From NIOZ-UU13 sp035528395 (GTDB lineage Bacteria > Planctomycetota > Phycisphaerae > Sedimentisphaerales > Anaerobacaceae), in assembly GCA_035528395.1 (NCBI GenBank), contig DATKYR010000302.1, positions 1 through 64,000 on the forward strand: a stretch of 64,000 nucleotides of DNA, written 5' to 3'. Positions 35,218-43,693 of the stretch are shown here, one piece after another (position 1 is the first letter of the stretch; every line of letters begins with the position of its first letter). The notes beneath the pieces were generated by a model. It ran no database searches and was not told the origin of the DNA. It saw only the letters and a list, made by a program, of their open reading frames with translations. The position numbers were made by a program, and so were the translations under genes.

Positions 35218-36669
35218 TTACGGCGTAACTAAATCAGCCAGGCTACGAATAACCATAATACCTGGTGAAAATATCGCATAAGCTACAAATCCTACTGTTA
35301 ATCCCATAATAAGTGTTACACAAGGCCACATTATGAACCTTGCCAGATTGACGTAGTAACTATAGTTTGAGCGGTAGAACGACTCAAGCGTTTCTAATAT
35401 AGACAAAGTATTGCCCTGATTAACCTGCTCATCAAAAGCCCACGCTAAGGCAGGGCCTAATTTGCTTTCTCTAACTGCGGTAGCAATATTGTCGCCTCGT
35501 TTTACTTTTTCCAGCCATTCTTTGAGTCGTTTTCTAAAACAATTGTTTACATCCAGTTCAAGCGTATTCTTGATAGTATCGTCGACTGTATAACCTGCAT
35601 TAAGCGACAGACGCAGAAGCTCAACAACCTGCACCATCGAATAGTTCTTCTCGAACCAGTGCAAAACAGGCAGATGCCATTTAAGAAAGTCACCAATGCG
35701 CGAAAGCAGGTACGGCTTCTGGGGCCGACGAGGCCGAAACTTGACCCGAATCGAAATGGGTACGACCACAAGAATCGTCAATGCAAATGTCAGCCAGATT
35801 AACCACGCAAATTCATACGTCACAAAATTTGTGACCCCAATTAACAACTGAGTGGCAACCGGAAGTCCTGCTTCCCCAATCATTTCTTCTAACACAGATT
35901 TGAACTGTGGGATGACAAACTTCATAACTGACAACAAAATAAAAAGCGTAAAGCCCATTAGTATTACTGGATAAAGGGGGTGAACCGGCCTGATTATTCT
36001 GCGTTCGTCAGCTTTGGTAACCATATCTGCTTCGATTGCACCAATCGCAAGTGGGAGCTGGTCAATGCGCTCGGCAGCAGTTATCATTGCCACCGCATGA
36101 CCGGGACATTTTGGATAGCCTTTCTTGATTGACTCACTCAACGAGTAGCCCTGAACCAGCCATTTTTGTATTCTTTGCAGGATTCTTGAGCGGGTGTCTG
36201 TTCGTGAAGCCGCTGCAGATTCTAATGCCATCGGTAATGGTAGATTCTGCCGCATACTCGAACCAATCGTCGAGATAACGTACGTAGCAGTCGCGTGCCG
36301 TGATGTCAGGGTGTAAGCTATAATTAAACTCATAAACAAAATGAAAAATATAAAACCGGCTACGCCCAAAGGGCCAAACGCAACACCCGCAGTTACTGAC
36401 AAAAGCAGGAATAAAAAAATTATAAGAATCCATTTTGCAAATATCTGAGGCCATTGTTCAGAGCCGGGCTCACGTTTTGAGATTGATACAGCTATAACTG
36501 TCGCAAAGAAAATAAGCGGTGCAATTATCATAGCTCCGGAATCTTTTGCAGCTCCGGCAACAAATATTGTAAGGGCTACAAAAGGTGATGTAACCAGAGC
36601 GATAGCCGGCATCTTAAATCCAAGGTAGATATAAACAGCCAACAATATTATTGCTATAATTACAAGCAT
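35218..36669 (-). CDS. Divergent GspF-family inner-membrane protein
   Basis: A 483-residue protein with four or five extra hydrophobic segments in the first 125 residues, then two diverged GspF domains (LPLPMALESAAASRTDTRSR, and later VELLRLSLNAGYTVDDTIKN). It is longer than the canonical GspF of about 400 residues. It lies three bases after the stop of a canonical GspF, so the operon encodes two different GspF-like platforms, perhaps a heteromeric platform. Confidence 0.82.
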   Translation of the reverse strand: MLVIIAIILLAVYIYLGFKMPAIALVTSPFVALTIFVAGAAKDSGAMIIAPLIFFATVIAVSISKREPGSEQWPQIFAKWILIIFLFLLLSVTAGVAFGPLGVAGFIFFILFMSLIIAYTLTSRHATATYVISTIGSSMRQNLPLPMALESAAASRTDTRSRILQRIQKWLVQGYSLSESIKKGYPKCPGHAVAMITAAERIDQLPLAIGAIEADMVTKADERRIIRPVHPLYPVILMGFTLFILLSVMKFVIPQFKSVLEEMIGEAGLPVATQLLIGVTNFVTYEFAWLIWLTFALTILVVVPISIRVKFRPRRPQKPYLLSRIGDFLKWHLPVLHWFEKNYSMVQVVELLRLSLNAGYTVDDTIKNTLELDVNNCFRKRLKEWLEKVKRGDNIATAVRESKLGPALAWAFDEQVNQGNTLSILETLESFYRSNYSYYVNLARFIMWPCVTLIMGLTVGFVAYAIFSPGIMVIRSLADLVTP

Positions 36670-36672
36670 ATC

Positions 36673-37872
36673 CTATCCAGCACCTAAACTCGTAATAACT
36701 TGTATCATCGGTAAAAACATTGCAAGGACAGCCGACGCAATAAAACCTCCCACCACAATTAGCATAATTGGTAACAGAACCGCCTGCAATCTTGCCTGGC
36801 CGCATCGTGCCTGCTCTGAGTACATCTGGCCCAGGCTGTAGAGATTATCCTGCAGCTCATTGCGCTGCGTGCCTAATTGAATCGAATACAAAAACAGCCT
36901 CGGTATCGTCTTGCAAAACTGTCCCGCTTCTAAAATATTGGCTCCCTGCTCGATTTGGCCTGCAAGGGCCTCGCATTCCAGAATAAGTTTTTCGCTTCCT
37001 GTCGCACCTGAGCTTAATCTCAAAGACGCCGGCATATCACAGCCGGCCGCGACCATCATTGCCATCGCCTCAGCCATCCTGCCGAGCACGCTGCTATGAT
37101 AAACTCTGCCGATAACGGGAATTTTTAAGAACACCGACTCTTTGAATCTGCGTCCTGCTGCAGATGTCGAAAGTACCGCGAGCCCAACAAGTATCGCTGC
37201 TATAAGAAGTCCTACTGCTATCCAGAAAGGCACCACATTCTTGGTTATACTGAAAAATAACAAAGTAATAGGTGGCAGGCGTCCACTAACCATTTCCTCA
37301 AGCACCGGTTTGAACTGTGGGATTATAAGCAGGAACATTGCTGTTATAACGACCGCACCCAGGACCAGAATAACCGCAGGATAACTCATTGCCTCAAAAA
37401 TTATTCTCCTGGTTCGACCGGCCAGCTCCAGATGCCTGTTCAGGCTCGTCAGCATCTCGCTCAATCTGCCTGTTTCCACTCCTGCTTTTAATATTCGGCC
37501 GTACAAAGGTGGAAAACGCTTCTGTCTCTTTTCAAATGCTTCCTCGATTTTGACACCTGCCTCGAGTTCACCCGCGATATCATCAATGAGCTTGCGCATC
37601 GATTTCGAGCCAACATCATTTGAAAGCTCTCGCAGGCCTTTCTCCAGAGGAATGCCGGCTTTGGTTATGGAAGCCAATTGCTGATTGAAAAGCATAAACT
37701 GATTTCTGCCGATGGCCGTCTTGGGCTTTTTGGGTTTGGCCTTGTCGATGGAATTTACAGAAAGCTGCATCTGTTTGAGCTGTTCGCCCGCCTCTTCACG
37801 GCTGCCGGCCTCAATCGTGCCTTTCATCAGCCTGCCTGCCGGCGTCAGTGCATTATATTCGAATGTCGCCAT
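36673..37872 (-). CDS. gspF: Type II secretion system inner-membrane platform protein GspF
   Basis: About 399 residues from the ATG at 37872 (MATFEYNALTPAGRLMKGTI), chosen because AAGGAA lies eight bases upstream; the frame opens at 37902. The standard GspF layout is present: N-terminal domain, F domain 1 (QLASITKAGIPLEKGLREL), TM segments near YPAVILVLGAVVITAMFLLIIPQF, F domain 2 (MVAAGCDMPASLRLS) and a final TM helix. It acts as the platform for pseudopilus assembly by the ATPase encoded two genes upstream. Confidence 0.92.
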   Translation of the reverse strand: MATFEYNALTPAGRLMKGTIEAGSREEAGEQLKQMQLSVNSIDKAKPKKPKTAIGRNQFMLFNQQLASITKAGIPLEKGLRELSNDVGSKSMRKLIDDIAGELEAGVKIEEAFEKRQKRFPPLYGRILKAGVETGRLSEMLTSLNRHLELAGRTRRIIFEAMSYPAVILVLGAVVITAMFLLIIPQFKPVLEEMVSGRLPPITLLFFSITKNVVPFWIAVGLLIAAILVGLAVLSTSAAGRRFKESVFLKIPVIGRVYHSSVLGRMAEAMAMMVAAGCDMPASLRLSSGATGSEKLILECEALAGQIEQGANILEAGQFCKTIPRLFLYSIQLGTQRNELQDNLYSLGQMYSEQARCGQARLQAVLLPIMLIVVGGFIASAVLAMFLPMIQVITSLGAG

Positions 37873-37918
37873 TTTATATTTCCTTTTAACTGCAGAGGAC
37901 ACAGAGTTATTTTGATTT

Positions 37919-38872
37919 TCATTCTTTCAGGTTTAGCTCGTACCGCATTGCATCTCTTTCGGTTGCTCCCTCAGGAGCGGGTGCTTCCAAAACAGCATCG
38001 GAGCCGGTACAGCGGTAAACAAACGGTTTTTGCATAACAGGGTCACTGGGAACAGGGACCTCGGTGATAATGCTTAGCTCCTTTGGAAATTTGCCGTCAT
38101 GAACAGCAGCATAGAGACGCAGGGCTTCAACGCATTGCAAAGCAGCCACGTGACGGTCCAACCTATTCATCAGCAGATGCGTACTTTCTCTAATATCCCG
38201 GTCTTCGAATTCTGACCGCTCGGTCAGGTCGATAAATGGCCGTGGCAGGCCCCGCAAAGCCCGGTAAAGGTTAGGCGCATTGGGTCCCTGGACGAACTGT
38301 TCGAGTTGCCGACAAATGATGCTGCCCATGCCTACTCCGATCATGCCATGGATCAAGGTGGGGCCTTCGCCTATGTGCTTTGCCATAGCAAATCCGGTCT
38401 GAGCGGTACCGATAGCCTTATCAAACTGGCCCTGGGTAATTTGGAAACGCATCTGCAAGGCAAGAAAGAACACGAGCCTACGATACTTGCGCAGATTTTG
38501 GGATATTGTATCATCATCATCCATATAAGGCAAATCGCACTGCTTACATTTGGCGGCTTGTTCGAGGAATTGCAGTATGGGTTTGAACTGCTGAAGTGTC
38601 GATTGCACCTGCTGACGGGGCAATTTGGCCGGCGGAGTTTTAAGCCACTGACTTATTTGGTCTGTCTGAAAATCTTCAGGTAATAATTGAACAGCTTTTT
38701 CATATAGCGGTGCCGCATCCACGTCGCTTTGCTCATCAGCTTTCGGTAGGAGCTGGTATTTCTGCGCAGGTTCGGGCGCTTTCGCCGGGTGAAGCGTCAG
38801 CTCAACTGTGAAGCCATCCACGGGGACCGCAGCCAGCAGCAGAATGATAATACAGATGAAAACGCGCTTCAT
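37919..38872 (-). CDS. Exported protein of unknown function within the pseudopilus operon
   Basis: About 317 residues from the ATG at 38872 (MKRVFICIIILLLAAVPVDG), supported by AGGAGA six bases upstream. It has a signal peptide and a mostly helical mature part (FQITQGQFDKAIGTAQTGFA), with a C-terminal LRLYAAVHDGKFPKEL segment reminiscent of planctomycete pseudopilin-associated domains. A CKQCD pair near residue 110 may bind metal or form a disulfide. It is held between the ATPase and GspF with short spacers, suggesting a part in the secretion system. I do not recognise a named family. Confidence 0.75.
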   Translation of the reverse strand: MKRVFICIIILLLAAVPVDGFTVELTLHPAKAPEPAQKYQLLPKADEQSDVDAAPLYEKAVQLLPEDFQTDQISQWLKTPPAKLPRQQVQSTLQQFKPILQFLEQAAKCKQCDLPYMDDDDTISQNLRKYRRLVFFLALQMRFQITQGQFDKAIGTAQTGFAMAKHIGEGPTLIHGMIGVGMGSIICRQLEQFVQGPNAPNLYRALRGLPRPFIDLTERSEFEDRDIRESTHLLMNRLDRHVAALQCVEALRLYAAVHDGKFPKELSIITEVPVPSDPVMQKPFVYRCTGSDAVLEAPAPEGATERDAMRYELNLKE

Positions 38873-38908
38873 AACATATCTCCTGTATTTTGAAAACAAT
38901 CAAAAAGG

Positions 38909-40093
38909 TCAAGAATCATCTGAAGCTATTCCACAAACATTATTTAATTCTTCCTGTGTTGTGATTCCTTCGCTGATAAGACGTTCTCCGTCGGCCAGCA
39001 TACTGGTATGACCTTTACACATCAGCAAAGCCTCAAGCTCTTCGAGGTCGGCTTTGGCCAAAATGGCCTTTCGCAATTGACTATCAAGCTGGACCATCTC
39101 TGCAATCAGCACTCGGCCTTTGTAGCCGGTATTAAAGCAGGCGTCACATCCTGCCGCTTCGAACAAACCTGCTTTCTCAATCTTTCGCTTACACTCTTTA
39201 CAGAGTTTCCGGACAAGTCTCTGGTTCAGTACTGCTGAGACGCTTGATGTTACCTGATAAGGTTCAATACCCATCTCCAACAGCCGCAAGAATGCCCCCG
39301 CAGGCGTGCCGCTGTGCATTGTGCTCATTAGAAGATGTCCCGTTAGTCCTGCCTCGATAGCAATCTTTGCGGTTTCAGCATCCCGTATCTCTCCAATCAT
39401 AAGAACCTGCGGGTCCTGCCGAAGCAGCGACCGCAAACCTGTCGGAAATGTCATTTGGCCGTGAGGTGTAATCTGAACTTGTGTAGCGCCCTCAATCATG
39501 ATTTCTACTGGGTCTTCAAGGGTAACAACGCTCTTGCCGGGAAAGCTTTTTAGAATGTGCCGCAAGAGAGCAGCCAATGTGGTACTTTTTCCACTTCCCG
39601 CGGGGCCGGTCAGCAATAAGATTCCCTGGTTTTTGGCGGCGATATTTTTCAATGTTGTGTATATTTTTTTTGAGAAGCCCAGTTGTCCCAGGTCCGTAAG
39701 CTCAATATTGCTGTAAAATAATCGAACAACCGCTCGTTGACCGTGTATTGTCGGGAAAACAGCCAGCCGCTGGTCCATAATTCGTTCATCTCTGCTCTTG
39801 CTGATTTCAATCCGGCCTTCCTGGGGTATGTCGTTGCGGTAGGTCAAAAGGCCTCCTAATACCTTCAGTCTTGCAATTACATTGTTAGACAGGGACCTGG
39901 GTAGTTCTTCTACTGTGTTTAAGACGCCGTCGAGCCGGAATTTTACCATTAATCCGGCACCAGTAGGTTCGAAATGGACGTCACTCGCGCCGGATGTTAC
40001 AGCTCTTTTGAGTAGTTCGTCCACCAGAGATACTACATCCTGTGCATCTTTTTTCTGGTTGGAAGAGCCATTTTCGTGATTACTTGTAACCAT
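38909..40093 (-). CDS. Type II secretion/type IV pilus assembly ATPase (GspE family)
   Basis: 394 residues: Walker A GPAGSGKSTT (near residue 165), Asp box LEDPVE, Walker B VLMIGEIRDAET, His box MSTMHSG, and a tetracysteine zinc module (CKECKRK ... CDACFNTGYKGR). It is shorter than classical GspE because the N-terminal N1 domain is missing. Promoter-proximal gene of the minus-strand operon, divergent from the sigma factor gene. It powers pseudopilus assembly; the outer-membrane secretin GspD and the major pseudopilin GspG are not in this operon. Confidence 0.92.
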   Translation of the reverse strand: MVTSNHENGSSNQKKDAQDVVSLVDELLKRAVTSGASDVHFEPTGAGLMVKFRLDGVLNTVEELPRSLSNNVIARLKVLGGLLTYRNDIPQEGRIEISKSRDERIMDQRLAVFPTIHGQRAVVRLFYSNIELTDLGQLGFSKKIYTTLKNIAAKNQGILLLTGPAGSGKSTTLAALLRHILKSFPGKSVVTLEDPVEIMIEGATQVQITPHGQMTFPTGLRSLLRQDPQVLMIGEIRDAETAKIAIEAGLTGHLLMSTMHSGTPAGAFLRLLEMGIEPYQVTSSVSAVLNQRLVRKLCKECKRKIEKAGLFEAAGCDACFNTGYKGRVLIAEMVQLDSQLRKAILAKADLEELEALLMCKGHTSMLADGERLISEGITTQEELNNVCGIASDDS

Positions 40094-40284
40094 ATTCTTG
40101 TAGTCGATTAACAGATTTCAAATTATTCCGATATTTCATCTGCAAAGCTAAGACGAAATGGAGCCTCAAAACGTTACCCGAAAAAGCGTTTTTTTTTACA
40201 TTTTTTGTATAATTTATGTTAACATATCCTCAGGTGCTGCGTCTTAACAAATAGAAGAATATAAGACGTTCGAAATGGGTGTTT

Positions 40285-40848
40285 ATGTTTGGTAAGACCG
40301 TAAGTTACGGATTGTTGTGGGATTTTGCTGTCTCCGAAGCCGTCAGCGAAGACCAGCGGTGGATATTGTCCACAATGCACAAGCACGGCCAGGAGCTAAT
40401 TACAATGCTCTGGCGAATATTGGGTAACGAGCAGGATGTTTGTGATGCCTACCAGGATACGTTTCTGCAGCTGGCACATTATGAAGGAGGACAGAAACCC
40501 GAACATGTAAAAGCCTATATTTTCCGTACCGCGAACAATGTAGCCATTTCAATGTTAAGGCGCAAAATAGCTGAGAGGAAGAGAATGTCAACGGCTATTG
40601 TTACCGGAAAACATGTAACCTCGCCTGCGAAAGAGCTTGATTCCAAATACCTGCAGGAATCTTTAAGATGCTATATAGCTCAACTGCCTGAACATCTAAG
40701 AAACGTCATAACTCTACGTGACCTGGCAGAATTGTCTTATGCGCAAATTGGCAGGATATTGGGAATATCAGCAGTGACGGCGAGGGTTTATAGATGCAAA
40801 GCACTACAGATATTAACTATGTGGATGGGTAAAGAAGAAGAAAAATGA
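40285..40848 (+). CDS. ECF-type RNA polymerase sigma factor
   Basis: About 187 residues. Sigma region 2 (MLWRILGNEQDVCDAYQDTFLQL, HVKAYIFRTANNVAISMLRRK) and region 4 (LPEHLRNVITLRDLAELSYAQIGRILGISAVTARVYRCKAL) are clear. An in-frame GTG lies six bases upstream of the chosen ATG. A TATAAT hexamer at 40208-40213 is a possible -10, with no clear -35. Divergent from the pseudopilus operon and overlapped by the putative anti-sigma gene, so control of that operon is plausible but unproven. Confidence 0.88.
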   Translation: MFGKTVSYGLLWDFAVSEAVSEDQRWILSTMHKHGQELITMLWRILGNEQDVCDAYQDTFLQLAHYEGGQKPEHVKAYIFRTANNVAISMLRRKIAERKRMSTAIVTGKHVTSPAKELDSKYLQESLRCYIAQLPEHLRNVITLRDLAELSYAQIGRILGISAVTARVYRCKALQILTMWMGKEEEK

Positions 40849-41396
40849 CTGGTATAAATAAAAATAATAAATGTAGACGTATCAGGGGCTGGTTGAGTGA
40901 AGCAATAAGCAGGCATTTTGGTCCCGGCGCAAACTGGTTGCAAAACCACATTACGAATTGTCCGCGATGTCAGCGACGACTCGTATCATACGGTAAAGTC
41001 AATCTTGCTATATCGGCCATAAAATCGCAACCTCACAAGCTCGATTTATTGATGTGTGCAAATGCACAGGCCATTGGCGTACTGAAACACAGTCTTCGCC
41101 AGGCGCAGAAAGCCAGGAAGCTGAGAACAATACGGCCTGAGCCAAAGCTGCGGGAGAGATTCGGCAAGTATACAAGCTCAGCGGCAAATGTGGCGGCTTG
41201 TATTGCAATCCTGCTTCTTACGAAAATTGGTGTCTTTTCCTCTATGGATACGTTCCAGACCCAAGGCCAAAAAGTCATCAAACAGTATTATGCCAGCCGT
41301 GTAGGCGATGACCTGGCCGATGAGATTTTCCCGAAAGATACTAACTTGTCTGTCCACCAGAAGAACTCGGTGTCCCTCCGGAAAAATCTATCTTGA
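40845..41396 (+). CDS. Putative membrane anti-sigma factor with zinc-finger motif
   Basis: 183 residues; its ATG overlaps the sigma factor stop (ATGA), showing translational coupling. WLQNHITNCPRCQRRL (about residues 28-43) carries the HxxxCxxC zinc-binding anti-sigma (ZAS) signature. One membrane helix lies near residues 115-130 (VAACIAILLLTKIGVF), followed by a short outside tail. By family knowledge it would sequester the sigma factor at the membrane until a signal releases it. Confidence 0.75.
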   Translation: MTGINKNNKCRRIRGWLSEAISRHFGPGANWLQNHITNCPRCQRRLVSYGKVNLAISAIKSQPHKLDLLMCANAQAIGVLKHSLRQAQKARKLRTIRPEPKLRERFGKYTSSAANVAACIAILLLTKIGVFSSMDTFQTQGQKVIKQYYASRVGDDLADEIFPKDTNLSVHQKNSVSLRKNLS

Positions 41397-41746
41397 TGAC
41401 GAGGTAAGACCAAAACCGGCGAAGTTTCTGATTTGCGCACCATGCTAACCCCACCGGATGAATCAGCAGGACCTTTTTTGCGCAACAGTCTGAGTCCTGA
41501 TGCGTCGAAAGTTAACGAAATCAAATAAGGTATAAACTATCGTAGCACATAATTTGTTGTAGAAAAAAGGCTTGCAGTCATAACCGTTGTTGCTTAACAC
41601 TAAAGAGAAGGGGCGGGTTCGAATCCCGCTTTCTCTGTTTTTGTCTCGCAATTGAATTACAACCGCTGCCTGACTGTTCGTTTAGATATGGTACTTCCAC
41701 CGGCCGGGGACAAAAGACCGGTTGTTGAAGCTGTTAGGAGAGCCTA
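41397..41746. other. Intergenic region with tRNA-like remnant
   Basis: The 350 bp between convergent genes contain the tRNA T-arm-like segment at 41561-41637. No gene is supported. Confidence 0.5.
41561..41637 (+). other. tRNA-like 3' remnant (T-arm and acceptor stem)
   Basis: GCGGG-TTCGAAT-CCCGC (41613-41629) is a perfect T-arm, followed by TTTCTCT, which pairs with AGAAAAA at 41561-41567 with one mismatch. No credible D-arm or anticodon arm fits in between, and no CCA follows. It is probably a decayed tRNA or an attachment-site relic, not a working tRNA gene. Confidence 0.3.
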
Positions 41747-42109
41747 TCAATCCCGCACAGCTAAACGCAGCTTGCGACACCTGTTCGTAGCTTTATTTGA
41801 ACATTCCTTGCACCACACCGCCAATCCGTCTCTGTGTCTGAGATGCTTGTAATACTGGCTCTCGGCCTTCCACTTTTTACATCTGCCGCATCGCTTCTGT
41901 CTCACACCTCCAACGACCTTATGAAGGTCCTCATAGTTATTATATTTTTTCACAGCACCTCTGTTTTTCTTGTAACGTTCCCGGGCATATTCTGACTCAC
42001 ACTCCTTGCACCAAATCCTCAGTCCGTCTGTGCGGGTGCGATTCTTACCAAACTCACTCTCGTCTTTCTGCTTTTTGCATTTGCTGCATTGCCTCATTTT
42101 TCCATCCAT
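41747..42109 (-). CDS. Small duplicated zinc-ribbon protein
   Basis: 120 residues with two homologous halves, each CxxC ... WCKEC: first CSKCKKQKDESEFGKNRTR ... WCKECESEYARERY, second CGRCKKWKAESQYYKHLRH ... WCKECSNKATNR. This four-cysteine pattern with GLxxWCKEC is found in phage- and mobile-element-associated HNH-like zinc proteins. No HNH catalytic motif is obvious. The start may be the ATG four codons in. DNA or RNA binding is likely; the role is unknown. Confidence 0.7.
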   Translation of the reverse strand: MDGKMRQCSKCKKQKDESEFGKNRTRTDGLRIWCKECESEYARERYKKNRGAVKKYNNYEDLHKVVGGVRQKRCGRCKKWKAESQYYKHLRHRDGLAVWCKECSNKATNRCRKLRLAVRD

Positions 42110-42325
42110 CTATTTAACTATCCCTAACAAAACTCGCCGATACATTCAATTTCGGCCATTTCCATGGCCCGCATTCTACCACATATTCAATTAAAAAACA
42201 AAGGTTCGCTGCAAATTTCCTTAATTGTTATTTTTATTTACAAAAACTATATAATCCAGCCTGGCAAGCGAGGATAGTCCCAAAAACACCCCCTTAGTAG
42301 ATTCAAATCACAATTTTTTTGTACT

Positions 42326-43297
42326 TTACTCTAAATCCGCCAAAAACTGACTCTCTACTCCATGACTTTCAAGCTGCTCCTCTACAAAAACAAGTGTTGC
42401 TGCCAATTCTTCGGAGTAATCGTTTTTAACCACATCAATCGCCGCAAGCAAGCCGGTCTTCATTAATTCAGACGGCACTTCAACGATAATTCCATACCGC
42501 TCTTCTAACATTAGTTCAGCCAATTGTGCGCCTTGTTCAGCCATCAAATCTACCGCATTTTCTTGCGTTAATATTTCGCCGTAAAGTTCCATATACTCTT
42601 TGAATGTTTCTTCAGTTTCCACAATCATTAGGATTGCCTCTTCAACTATTGTTCCGGCCTCACCGGCGAACTCCTTTGCGTATGCTCTGCTTAACAGCAT
42701 TGGGACGAACGGACTTCTCAATTTGGCCGCCACTTGCATCCGCATTCCGATTTGCGTATCTTCATCTTGGCTTACTAACAAATCAATCGCACTTTCTATT
42801 GCACTATCAGAAATTACCAAAGCTAATTCATCCAGTAATTCCGGCGTGTAAGCAATGCCGTTTGCGTTCAAAAACAACATAATTCCCAGCCTTAATTGAG
42901 GTGCCAATATTTTCATTTTTGTAACCACATAACCTTCTTCAGGATTGACAGTAACAGAGCTGATATGTGCCGTGAGGTCTGCTCCCCAATCCTCATTATG
43001 GCTTGCAAATCCGTATGCAAAAGCCATACTCTCATCAGACTTTGCCTCATTGACCACCTTCATAAACTGATAATGTGTCTCGGTCCATAAATAATCCTGA
43101 TGTTCGTAGCCAAACATCAGATTAAACATATCCGGCACAACTGCGCCATACATCTCCTGCAAATTCATAACGCCCGGCTCGTGCCCTAATTCTTTAGCAA
43201 GAAACGCGTGAGTAGCCGCCCCCCACCCAAACGCTAAATTCGGGACGACACATAAAGTTACACTGATAATCATACTTGAAAGTAACCGCTTGTTCAT
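42326..43297 (-). CDS. Exported zinc-dependent phospholipase C-like protein
   Basis: 323 residues from the ATG at 43297, chosen because AGGAGG lies seven bases upstream; the open frame reaches 43612 but only through repeat DNA. The signal peptide (MNKRLLSSMIISVTLCVVPNLAFG) is cut just before WGAATHAFLAKEL, giving a mature N-terminal Trp as in zinc phospholipase C and S1/P1 nucleases, where that residue helps bind zinc. Further ligand candidates are in VVPDMFN, ETHYQFMK and ASHNEDWGADLTAH. The remainder is helical. Phospholipase or phosphatase activity outside the cytoplasm is inferred from family motifs. Confidence 0.8.
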   Translation of the reverse strand: MNKRLLSSMIISVTLCVVPNLAFGWGAATHAFLAKELGHEPGVMNLQEMYGAVVPDMFNLMFGYEHQDYLWTETHYQFMKVVNEAKSDESMAFAYGFASHNEDWGADLTAHISSVTVNPEEGYVVTKMKILAPQLRLGIMLFLNANGIAYTPELLDELALVISDSAIESAIDLLVSQDEDTQIGMRMQVAAKLRSPFVPMLLSRAYAKEFAGEAGTIVEEAILMIVETEETFKEYMELYGEILTQENAVDLMAEQGAQLAELMLEERYGIIVEVPSELMKTGLLAAIDVVKNDYSEELAATLVFVEEQLESHGVESQFLADLE

Positions 43298-43693
43298 TTT
43301 CCTGCCTCCTATATTAGATTGGTGAACATTTTTCCACTTTGGATGGTATTGTTTGCTGTTATTATAACCTCTCGCATTTGTAAATGCAACTATTATTGCG
43401 CAAGGCTTGAATGTGTGACTCGTCATCCCCGCGAAATCTGTCCTGAGCAAAGCCTGCCCTGCCTGTCCCGTACCAAATAGTCTCCTGTCGTTATTTGGTG
43501 CGGGAAGCTTTGTCGAATGGGTCGAAGGAGCAGGAATCCACTTCTTAACAACAGAGATATTAAAGCCCAATAATTTTTCACCTGCATATTCGAATCGCAC
43601 CCAGTAAGCCATCCCAAAAAATAAATTTCTTGACTAATGTGGAAATTATTTGTAATGCTGTCCTTATATATAATACGCAAAAAGGATTTTGTG
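43298..43693. other. Intergenic region with hairpin repeats
   Basis: About 400 bp between divergent genes; it contains the CCCGYACCAAAT hairpin repeat (43464-43503), a CGTCATCCCCGCGAAATC fragment and GTCCTGAGCAAAGCC words. The AGGAGG of the downstream phospholipase gene lies at 43305-43310. Confidence 0.55.
43464..43503. repeat. CCCGCACCAAAT hairpin repeat, copy 1
   Basis: TCCCGTACCAAAT pairs with ATTTGGTGCGGGA (one G-T pair) around a 14-nt loop. Related to 53477-53516, and to a half-copy, CTGTCCCGCACCAAA, at about 57279-57293. Confidence 0.7.

Noticed and set aside
40208..40213. TATAAT as a housekeeping promoter for the sigma factor gene
   Set aside because: No acceptable -35 hexamer lies 16-18 bp upstream; kept only as a remark in the gene entry.
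41561..41637. Functional tRNA gene
   Set aside because: The T-arm and acceptor stem are present, but no D-arm or seven-base anticodon loop with a paired stem can be drawn.
43298..43612. 105-residue N-terminal extension of the phospholipase C-like protein
   Set aside because: It is encoded by dispersed repeats; AGGAGG and a signal peptide place the start at 43297.
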